DNA from: Candidatus Saccharimonadota bacterium
Lineage (GTDB): Bacteria; Patescibacteriota; Saccharimonadia; Saccharimonadales; SZUA-47
Assembly: GCA_003231925.1 (NCBI GenBank)
Contig: QIKK01000074.1
Coordinates: forward strand, 1-22,399
DNA length: 22,399 nucleotides
Direction: 5' to 3'
Shown here: positions 16,992 to 22,399 of the stretch, in pieces
How the letters are laid out: each line of letters starts with the position of its first letter
Position numbering within the stretch: position 1 is the stretch's first letter
Notes under the pieces: generated by a model
The model's input: the letters and a program-made list of their open reading frames with translations, nothing else
Database searches by the model: none
What the model was told of the DNA's origin: nothing
Made by a program: the position numbers and the translations under genes

Positions 16992-18338
16992 CTACATTTC
17001 CATTTCATTATTCTTTTGATGCACAGATCGCAAGTAGTACTTTTCTAATATAAAGACCGCAACAACTACAATTATAGTCGAGTAGATAACTAACATATCA
17101 GACCGAGCTTTTATAACAAGGAAAGTGACCAGTACAATGCTGTCTAATATTATTGCCGTAAGAATTGCCACTGTATTTGCTTTAATTTTTTTTCTAAGTT
17201 TTCTAAAAACCCCCCAATGGACTGTAATATCCATCATTAGATATAGAATGGCTCCGAGCGAGGCTATTCTACTTAAATCAAAAAATATCGTTAAAAACAT
17301 CGCTAAAACCAGAGTGTATACAAGAGTGTGTTGTTGAATACTTCCAGGCATCCCAAAATGTCGATGAGGTACTAGCTTCATATCTGTCAGCATTGCTAAC
17401 ATACGAGATACTGCAAAAGTACTGGCGATAATACTGGAGACCGTGGCAATTATTGCTAGGAAGATAGTAAACCACTCGCCAAATGAGCCTAGGGCAGGTC
17501 GAGCAGCTTCAGCTAGAACAAAGTTCTTAGATTTTATGATTTCAGCTATCGATAAGTTACCAGAGACGGCTAAAGCTACAAGAAAATACACTAATACACT
17601 AATAGCAATTGATATAGCTATTGCTCGACCAATATTTTTATGAGGGTTTTCTATCTCTGAACCACTATTGGTAATTGTGGTGAAGCCCTTATATGCCAAG
17701 ATAGCTAGGGCCACGCCTCCGATAAAACCAGTAAGAGTTGTCGGGGTGCTGGAGTTTGCTGTTAAGGTGCTTAACGAAAATCCAGCTAGCCATAGCCCTA
17801 AAACACCAAAAAGAGTGATACCACCGATCTTTATTATCGACATTACTAGAGAGAATTTACCTATAAAATTATTACCAGATATATTTATAATTAGTGCAAA
17901 AATAAGCAATAAAACACCTAATACAATAACTAAAATGCTTCTATCACTAATACCAAAAATTCGTAGCGAATAAGTACTGAAAGTTCGGGCTACAAGGCTC
18001 TCATTAATAACCATTGAAAAGTACATTAGCAAGGCGCCAGCTGAAGTTATGATACCAGCGCCATAGGCTTCTTTTAGGAAAGTAGTTATTCCACCAGCAC
18101 TTGGAAAGGCATTAGATAGTTTAATGTACGAATAAGCACTAAACATCGTAACCACTGCAGCTACTAGAAAAGCCAGAGGGAACAAAGGTCCTGCAAGTTC
18201 GGCAATTTGTCCGGTCAGGGCAAAAATACCAGCGCCAATAATTACCGCCGTGCCCATTGAAACGGCACCGATTAGTGTTAGGCTGTTGGATTTATACTGC
18301 GAAGCAGGGATGCTTCTATTTTTTTCTTGTGATGACAC
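16992..18338 (-). CDS. APC-superfamily amino-acid permease
   Basis: A 448-residue integral membrane protein with about 12 hydrophobic segments. TM1 carries the broken-helix substrate motif IIGAGIF. The later AYKGFTTITNSGSEIENPHKN matches the family's conserved loop with E-x-x-N-P after TM6. These features place it in the amino acid-polyamine-organocation superfamily; the substrate cannot be told from sequence. The start is GTG 18338, supported by AAAGGAG seven nt upstream. It diverges from an ABC exporter operon, and their shared 185-bp spacer contains a CsoR-type palindrome. For a small-genome CPR cell an amino-acid importer makes sense as a scavenging function, and an exchanger role is equally possible. 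Confidence 0.92.
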   Translation of the reverse strand: MSSQEKNRSIPASQYKSNSLTLIGAVSMGTAVIIGAGIFALTGQIAELAGPLFPLAFLVAAVVTMFSAYSYIKLSNAFPSAGGITTFLKEAYGAGIITSAGALLMYFSMVINESLVARTFSTYSLRIFGISDRSILVIVLGVLLLIFALIINISGNNFIGKFSLVMSIIKIGGITLFGVLGLWLAGFSLSTLTANSSTPTTLTGFIGGVALAILAYKGFTTITNSGSEIENPHKNIGRAIAISIAISVLVYFLVALAVSGNLSIAEIIKSKNFVLAEAARPALGSFGEWFTIFLAIIATVSSIIASTFAVSRMLAMLTDMKLVPHRHFGMPGSIQQHTLVYTLVLAMFLTIFFDLSRIASLGAILYLMMDITVHWGVFRKLRKKIKANTVAILTAIILDSIVLVTFLVIKARSDMLVIYSTIIVVVAVFILEKYYLRSVHQKNNEMEM

Positions 18339-18391
18339 GCCTTAGCTCCTTTTAATCTAAATAACCTTTGAAAAAGTACAATGCAATACCA

Positions 18392-18445
18392 AGTATAGAC
18401 TATTAACAGGACAAAATTCTAAATTAGTATCACAACTAAATTATA
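18392..18445 (-). promoter_or_regulatory. Candidate -10 elements for the APC permease
   Basis: Two minus-strand -10 candidates precede the GTG: TATACT (18392-18397) and a perfect TATAAT (18440-18445) that overlaps the left edge of the palindrome. Neither has a good -35. If the second is used, one bound regulator would control both divergent units. Confidence 0.3.
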
Positions 18446-18463
18446 TACCCCAGTGGGGTATAT
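18443..18463. promoter_or_regulatory. CsoR/RcnR/FrmR-type operator palindrome
   Basis: The left arm ATATACCCC (18443-18451) is the exact reverse complement of the right arm GGGGTATAT (18455-18463), with a 3-nt spacer AGT. The TACCCC...GGGGTA core with AT flanks is the classic operator form of the CsoR family of copper, nickel, formaldehyde or persulfide-responsive repressors. It ends exactly where the extended -10 of the ABC exporter operon begins, so binding should repress it. No CsoR-family gene is in the window. A copper-type P-ATPase end at the right edge makes copper the first guess. Confidence 0.65.
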
Positions 18464-18471
18464 GGTATACT
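18463..18471 (+). promoter_or_regulatory. Extended -10 promoter of the ABC exporter-cfa operon
   Basis: TGgTATACT (TG 18463-18464, -10 at 18466-18471) abuts the palindrome. No good -35 exists 17 nt upstream because the palindrome fills that space, which is usual for extended -10 promoters. Confidence 0.55.
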
Positions 18472-18523
18472 TAAAATTAGAGTTTTAAATAATCTGTAAA
18501 GAGCATAATTTAGATTTACAAAA

Positions 18524-19630
18524 ATGTTAGCACTAGCCATAAAAAATCTAATCCACGATAAATTCAAATTTTTTATTGGTATTTTTAGTGTTGGTATCTC
18601 AATTGCTTTAATTTTTGTATTAGTTGCGGTCTATGTCGGATCAGTGCAACAGGCGGTGGCGGTACCCAATAATAGCGGTGCTGATTTCTGGATAACTCTT
18701 GAGGGTACACGAGATATGTTTCATACTGTCAGCATTTTACCTGCGGGTAAAGAAAAGGCTTTAGAGAATTTATCATCGATTAGTCTGGCGTCGGCAATAA
18801 CAGCTCGCCCGACGGGTATAACCGTAAAAGGACAAGAGGTCACAGTCGGTATTATTGGCTTTAATAGCGATAAGAAGCTAATGGAGCCCTGGAAGATAAT
18901 AGCTGGAACTAATAAACTAGGCAAAAATGATGTCGTTATAGATAAAGTTATAAGCAGACAGCGGTCTTTGTCTCTTGGAGACAAAATCAATTTGGGTGGA
19001 ACGGATTTTAAGATAGTCGGCATATCATCTGGTACTAATGCGATTGTCTTCCAGTATATTTTTGTACGTGATCGAGATTTGGCGGAAATTGCTGGCTCTA
19101 CGACCAACACGGTTAGCTATTATCTGATAAAATCCAACCAGTCTCAAGCAACCATACAAAGGCAAGTTAGTACAATTTTACCACAGGCTCAAGTTCGTCC
19201 TACAGCTAGTGTATCGGCCGACAACAAGCAGGTAATTGCAAGTAGCTTCCTGGGAATTATCCTCTTAATCGTTATTGTGGGTACGACTGTCGGTATTTTG
19301 GTGTTGACCATCACAGTCTATAATTCAATAAACGATAAAAAAAGAGATTACGCCACACTTAAAGCTATCGGTGCTAAGAATATAGAATTAATTAAGGTGT
19401 CCTTAATTCAGTCCGCAGTAATTGCACTTGCTGGCTATCTGTTAGGTGTGTTGATCTATCTGTTGGTTGCTAAGATTGCTCCATACTCCATACCGGCAGT
19501 GGAGCTTAATCTTGGTATCCGATGGTATATTATTATTTTGGCTGGTTCTATTGTGATGACCTTGATTGCTGCAATAATTCCTGTCCAGAACCTTAGAAAA
19601 ATTGATCCAGTAACGGTATTTAAGTCATGA
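18524..19630 (+). CDS. FtsX/MacB-type ABC transporter permease
   Basis: A 368-residue permease with TM1 (about 13-42), an extracytoplasmic domain (about 45-230), and three C-terminal helices (about 238-265, 288-315, 332-352). The FtsX-domain block has DKKRDYATLKAIGA, and the protein ends PVTVFKS. The layout resembles LolC/E, DevC and MacB permeases, which handle lipoproteins, lipids or peptides rather than small solutes. It shares an ATGA overlap with its ATPase gene. No Shine-Dalgarno is evident; the leader is about 45-50 nt from the extended -10. Its control by a CsoR-type operator suggests that metal or thiol stress induces it. The substrate is unknown. Confidence 0.9.
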   Translation: MLALAIKNLIHDKFKFFIGIFSVGISIALIFVLVAVYVGSVQQAVAVPNNSGADFWITLEGTRDMFHTVSILPAGKEKALENLSSISLASAITARPTGITVKGQEVTVGIIGFNSDKKLMEPWKIIAGTNKLGKNDVVIDKVISRQRSLSLGDKINLGGTDFKIVGISSGTNAIVFQYIFVRDRDLAEIAGSTTNTVSYYLIKSNQSQATIQRQVSTILPQAQVRPTASVSADNKQVIASSFLGIILLIVIVGTTVGILVLTITVYNSINDKKRDYATLKAIGAKNIELIKVSLIQSAVIALAGYLLGVLIYLLVAKIAPYSIPAVELNLGIRWYIIILAGSIVMTLIAAIIPVQNLRKIDPVTVFKS

Positions 19631-20358
19631 CCAACAAATCTAAACCAATAATTTCTCTTAAAGACGTATCCAAGACATATGGTTCTGGACATTCTAAAGT
19701 TGATGCGCTAACAAACGTTAGTTTTTCTATTCATGCTGGCGATTTAATTCTTATAAAAGGACCCTCTGGGAGTGGAAAGACCACTCTGTTGACAATATTG
19801 GGTCTTCTACTCTCACCAACCAGAGGAAAATTATTGCTTGGAGACAGACTAGATACTAGTGTTTCTACGCCAGCAGCTGCGTCCTACAGATTAAATACTA
19901 TTGGTTTTATATTCCAGTCCTTCAACCTAATGGACTCCCTAAATGCCTGGGAGAACGTAGCTTTACCTAATATTATCTCTAAAAAAGCTAAAAAAAAGGC
20001 GAAAGCCAGGGCTTTTGAGCTACTAGACAGTCTTAATATGAAGAAAAGGGCAGAGCATTTCCCGAATCAACTTAGTGGCGGTGAAAAGCAAAAGGTTGCG
20101 GTAGCTAGAGCTTTAATTAACAATCCGCAGATAATCTTAGCTGATGAACCAACCGCTAATCTAGATTCTAAGACTGGTGCGACTATTGTTACCACACTCT
20201 GTGAGATAGCTTGTCGGGATAATCGAGCGGTAGTTATAGTTAGTCATGATGAGCGAATTGAAAAAGCTGTAAAACGGATTATTTCTATTGAAGATGGAAA
20301 ACTTATCCACGAAACTGTGGGAGGACACGATAATTATTGCCAACACAACCATCTATGA
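19627..20358 (+). CDS. ABC transporter ATP-binding protein, LolD/MacB-like
   Basis: A 243-residue cytoplasmic ATPase that should pair with the FtsX-type permease encoded just upstream (ATGA overlap). Walker A GPSGSGKT is at 45-52, Q97 in FIFQSFN, signature LSGGEKQ from 149, Walker B IILADEP from 169 and H207 in the H-loop. All catalytic elements are intact. The last ten residues, after the usual fold end, are rich in potential metal ligands: H234, C238, H240 and H242 in HDNYCQHNHL. I do not know this tail from the family; given the copper-type context it might bind metal, but this is speculative. Confidence 0.94.
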   Translation: MTNKSKPIISLKDVSKTYGSGHSKVDALTNVSFSIHAGDLILIKGPSGSGKTTLLTILGLLLSPTRGKLLLGDRLDTSVSTPAAASYRLNTIGFIFQSFNLMDSLNAWENVALPNIISKKAKKKAKARAFELLDSLNMKKRAEHFPNQLSGGEKQKVAVARALINNPQIILADEPTANLDSKTGATIVTTLCEIACRDNRAVVIVSHDERIEKAVKRIISIEDGKLIHETVGGHDNYCQHNHL

Positions 20359-20442
20359 GAGAAACGGTATTGACGACCTGTTGCCTAAAATATCCTGCAT
20401 AGCATCGTGTACCATAAACTTAATTAAAAGGAGCAAAACAGA

Positions 20443-21555
20443 ATGACCAACAAAAAAATAGTTCAAGAACTACTAAAAGAAGCCGGTATAAAGATAAATG
20501 GCAGTAGCTCTTACGATATTCAAGTTTATAACGAAAAATTTTACGACCGGGTCTTAAATCAGGGATCTTTGGGCCTTGGTGAATCTTACATGGAAGGATG
20601 GTGGGATAGTAAACGGCTCGATCAATTTTTTTATAAGATTTTTAGTATTGATATTAGAAAGAAGCTTAAGAAAAACTGGCGTATTTTATCTCATCTTGCT
20701 CTACGTTCTTTCTTCTATATGGGCAAAAAAATAAAGGCTTTCGAGATAGGAGAGCGACATTATGACATTGGAAATGACCTATACCAGGCAATGTTGGATA
20801 AGCGCATGACCTATACTTGTGGATACTGGAAGGATGCTAAAAATTTAGACCAGGCTCAAGAGGCAAAGCTAGACTTAGTTTGTAAAAAAATAGGACTAAA
20901 AAAAGATCAAAGAGTCTTAGATATTGGGTCAGGTTGGGGCAGTTTTACGGGCTTTGCTGCGGAAAAATATGGTGCAAAAGCTGTTGGTGTTACCGTATCC
21001 AAAGAGCAAAAAGAACTTGCAGATAAACTATACAAAAAACTTCCTGTAAGCACCAAACTCCAGGATTACCGCGATATAAAGGGTAAATTTGATCATATTG
21101 TATCTCTGGGTATGATTGAGCACGTTGGACGTGGGAGCTATCGTAGATTTATGAAGATTGCCCACAACTCACTAAAAGATGATGGATTATTTCTGCTACA
21201 GATGATCGGTGGAAATAAATCGGTAATGGCGACAGATCCTTGGATAGAAAAGTACATTTTTCCAAACTCTATGCTACCTTCGATAAAGCAGATTGGTAAA
21301 TCAATAGAAGGATTATTTGTAATGGAGGACTGGCACAATTTTGGGAGCGATTATGATAAGACATTGCTAGAATGGCACAGAAATTTTGAAAAGAGCTGGA
21401 TTGATCTAAAAAACAATTATAATACTAAATTTTATAGAATGTGGAATTTTTATCTATTAGCTTCAGCTGGGTCATTCCGCTCTAGAAAAAATCAGTTATG
21501 GCAAGTTGTGCTTTCTAAAAAAGGTGTTTCCGGAGGCTATAAACCCGTTCGTTGA
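20443..21555 (+). CDS. cfa: Cyclopropane-fatty-acyl-phospholipid synthase family methyltransferase
   Basis: A SAM-dependent enzyme that in the known family adds a methylene across cis double bonds of membrane phospholipid acyl chains. The 370-residue length is close to E. coli Cfa (382). Motifs: GERHYDIGNDLY, YTCGYW with C126, SAM site VLDIGSGWGSF (158-168), GMIEHVG with E226, DPWIEKYIFP and EDWHNFGSDYD with Y304. C126, E226 and Y304 match the E. coli bicarbonate-site residues C139, E239 and Y317. The fourth, H266, is Q253 here, so the exact modification may differ. AAAAGGAG lies 8 nt before the ATG. It lies 84 nt after the ATPase gene on the same strand and probably shares its transcript, tying membrane-lipid modification to the ABC exporter and its stress control. 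Confidence 0.93.
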   Translation: MTNKKIVQELLKEAGIKINGSSSYDIQVYNEKFYDRVLNQGSLGLGESYMEGWWDSKRLDQFFYKIFSIDIRKKLKKNWRILSHLALRSFFYMGKKIKAFEIGERHYDIGNDLYQAMLDKRMTYTCGYWKDAKNLDQAQEAKLDLVCKKIGLKKDQRVLDIGSGWGSFTGFAAEKYGAKAVGVTVSKEQKELADKLYKKLPVSTKLQDYRDIKGKFDHIVSLGMIEHVGRGSYRRFMKIAHNSLKDDGLFLLQMIGGNKSVMATDPWIEKYIFPNSMLPSIKQIGKSIEGLFVMEDWHNFGSDYDKTLLEWHRNFEKSWIDLKNNYNTKFYRMWNFYLLASAGSFRSRKNQLWQVVLSKKGVSGGYKPVR

Positions 21556-21562
21556 GATTTTA

Positions 21563-21604
21563 TAACTGATTTGTCGGGATTTACAGTTAAAGTTTAAATT
21601 TTTT
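21563..21604 (+). terminator. Possible weak terminator after cfa
   Basis: TAACTG (21563-21568) pairs with CAGTTA (21584-21589) around a 15-nt loop; a run of six T follows at 21599-21604. The stem is short and the T-run is about 10 nt away, so it is a weak candidate between two convergent genes. Confidence 0.3.
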
Positions 21605-21613
21605 GTTCTGGTT

Positions 21614-22132
21614 CTAAGATCCAAATGGTTCGGGGCTTTTAGAAACGTTTGTTTTATAATAGTCAATCATTGTTTGTTTATCAAATTTATCAAGCTTTAA
21701 AGATCTACGCCAGGATGACATGATTATTGGAGAAGCATCTGCGGTGCGTGGTGCCATAATTATTTTAGTGGGTGCAAAATTTTTGTCGCTAAAAGGTGCA
21801 AAGAATAGTGCCGTCATCTCATCAACCTCTTTTTTTGGTATATCCGGTCGGTAACTTATGTAGACGTAACCGTGCTCTAGGTTGTGTATTATGTTTCTGT
21901 CTGGTAGCTCTCTGGTGTAGACACCTTTATTTACAGGTTCCCCGTGGCTACCGGAAGTAGGTGGTTCAGGCCCTCCGTAGTTTACTACGTCGGTCGGTCT
22001 TAAATGACTCCGTCCTTTGTCAGGTTGTTCTGTACCTGTTCTCTTTTCCACTGGGGTTTTCTTTGTTGTTGCATAGCCGACTGCGCCCAATATTATTACT
22101 GCGACTATGATATAGAATAATTTCTCTCTCAT
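21614..22132 (-). CDS. Membrane-anchored DUF3105 protein
   Basis: A 172-residue protein with a single N-terminal hydrophobic anchor (about 5-21) and the rest outside the membrane. The DUF3105 signature is clear: PPTSGSH (57-63), GVY (70-72) and HNLEHGYVYISYRP (83-96), then a C-terminal SSWRRSLKLDKFD block. H63, H83 and H87 are conserved in this family and could ligate a metal; the function of DUF3105 is not established as far as I know. The ATG has AAGG about 8 nt upstream. It lies about 190 bp downstream of the P-type ATPase end on the same strand, which hints at a role in metal handling, but a -10 just upstream suggests it can be transcribed alone. Confidence 0.88.
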   Translation of the reverse strand: MREKLFYIIVAVIILGAVGYATTKKTPVEKRTGTEQPDKGRSHLRPTDVVNYGGPEPPTSGSHGEPVNKGVYTRELPDRNIIHNLEHGYVYISYRPDIPKKEVDEMTALFFAPFSDKNFAPTKIIMAPRTADASPIIMSSWRRSLKLDKFDKQTMIDYYKTNVSKSPEPFGS

Positions 22133-22157
22133 GTGATGCCTTGTTTAGTAGTATTTA

Positions 22158-22163
22158 ATTATA
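22158..22163 (-). promoter_or_regulatory. Candidate -10 of the DUF3105 gene
   Basis: A perfect TATAAT on the minus strand lies about 25 nt before ATG 22132. No good -35 or TG extension is seen, so the call is tentative. Confidence 0.35.
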
Positions 22164-22318
22164 ACGTATGCGTAACGACAAACAGAGTTTTTTAAGCTAA
22201 TATACGGATGTAATAATAATATAAAAACTTTAAAAAAACCGTAGAGTAATATTTAAATTCATAGCACCTCTTGGTATAGTCGATAATAAGTGTCGTGTTT
22301 TCCTTACCTAAGAGGCCT

Positions 22319-22399
22319 TTATACGTCTCTGACATTGGTCTTATTGAGAAGTAGGGAGCTGAGCACCACAGAGACCGAGCTAAAAGCCATTGCTAACCC
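22319..22399 (-). CDS. C-terminus of a heavy-metal (copper-type) P1B ATPase, cut by the window edge
   Basis: The minus-strand frame from the right edge reads 26 codons and stops at TAA (22319-22321). It contains AMAFSSVSVV followed by a Leu-rich stretch and a short charged tail. This block is the hallmark of the last transmembrane helix of CopA/ZntA-like P1B-type ATPases, most familiar from copper exporters (the MAFSSVSVV.N.LRL pattern). The ATPase would pump Cu(I) or another soft metal out across the membrane using ATP. Only the end is in the window, so catalytic and metal-binding motifs cannot be checked. It precedes the DUF3105 gene on the same strand. Confidence 0.75.
   Translation of the reverse strand, partial: GLAMAFSSVSVVLSSLLLNKTNVRDV

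Noticed and set aside
18721..19110. 129-codon minus-strand frame inside the FtsX-type permease gene
   Set aside because: Antisense to a conserved permease, with no RBS or recognisable domain.
1..22399. Recoded UGA, CRISPR array, tRNA, insertion sequence or prophage
   Set aside because: TGA ends at least three genes, no regular short repeats, cloverleaf, transposase or phage gene could be found by eye.

Overview
The window looks like a low-GC genome fragment from a Candidate Phyla Radiation bacterium (Patescibacteria), most probably Candidatus Saccharibacteria (TM7). That placement is an inference. It rests on the phosphoketolase-acetate kinase pair as the visible carbon route, two very large multidomain surface proteins, several ATGA gene overlaps and AT-rich spacers. 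TGA acts as a stop codon in at least three genes, so the recoded Gracilibacteria/Absconditabacteria are unlikely. No rRNA, tRNA, CRISPR array, transposase or phage gene is visible.

Left part (1-6.9 kb, all minus strand). A cut gene start at the edge follows a flavin disulfide oxidoreductase. Next come a small unknown protein, acetate kinase, phosphoketolase and an orphan membrane cytochrome b. Phosphoketolase makes acetyl-phosphate from sugar phosphates and acetate kinase turns it into acetate plus ATP; the two genes overlap by about 19 nt. The cytochrome b keeps four heme-ligand histidines with b6-type spacing but has a degraded PEWY quinol-site motif and no Rieske or cytochrome c partner here.

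Middle part (7.0-17 kb). Two giant surface proteins are transcribed away from each other from a 336-bp spacer with an extended -10 promoter on each side. The minus-strand one (lamin-tail domain, beta-helix, Ig-like repeats, C-terminal membrane anchor) ends at 7014. The plus-strand one (DUF2341, lectin-like region, fibronectin repeats, very basic His-rich leader) shares an ATGA overlap with a MacB-type ABC transporter in which ATPase and permease are fused. This points to a surface protein and transporter made together.

Right part (17-22.4 kb). A minus-strand APC amino-acid permease diverges from a plus-strand operon of FtsX-type permease, LolD/MacB-like ATPase and cyclopropane fatty acid synthase. 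Between them lies a 21-bp palindrome of the CsoR-family (copper or thiol sensor) operator type, directly upstream of an extended -10. At the right edge, too short to be an obvious gene, are the last 26 codons of a heavy-metal (copper-type) P-type ATPase, followed on the same strand by a membrane-anchored DUF3105 protein. Together these suggest a metal or envelope-stress locus combining metal efflux, a lipid/lipoprotein-type ABC exporter and membrane-lipid modification.

Several start codons were set from ribosome binding sites and promoters rather than the longest reading frame: phosphoketolase (GTG 5525), acetate kinase (ATG 3180), cytochrome b (ATG 6906) and the LTD surface protein (ATG 10448).
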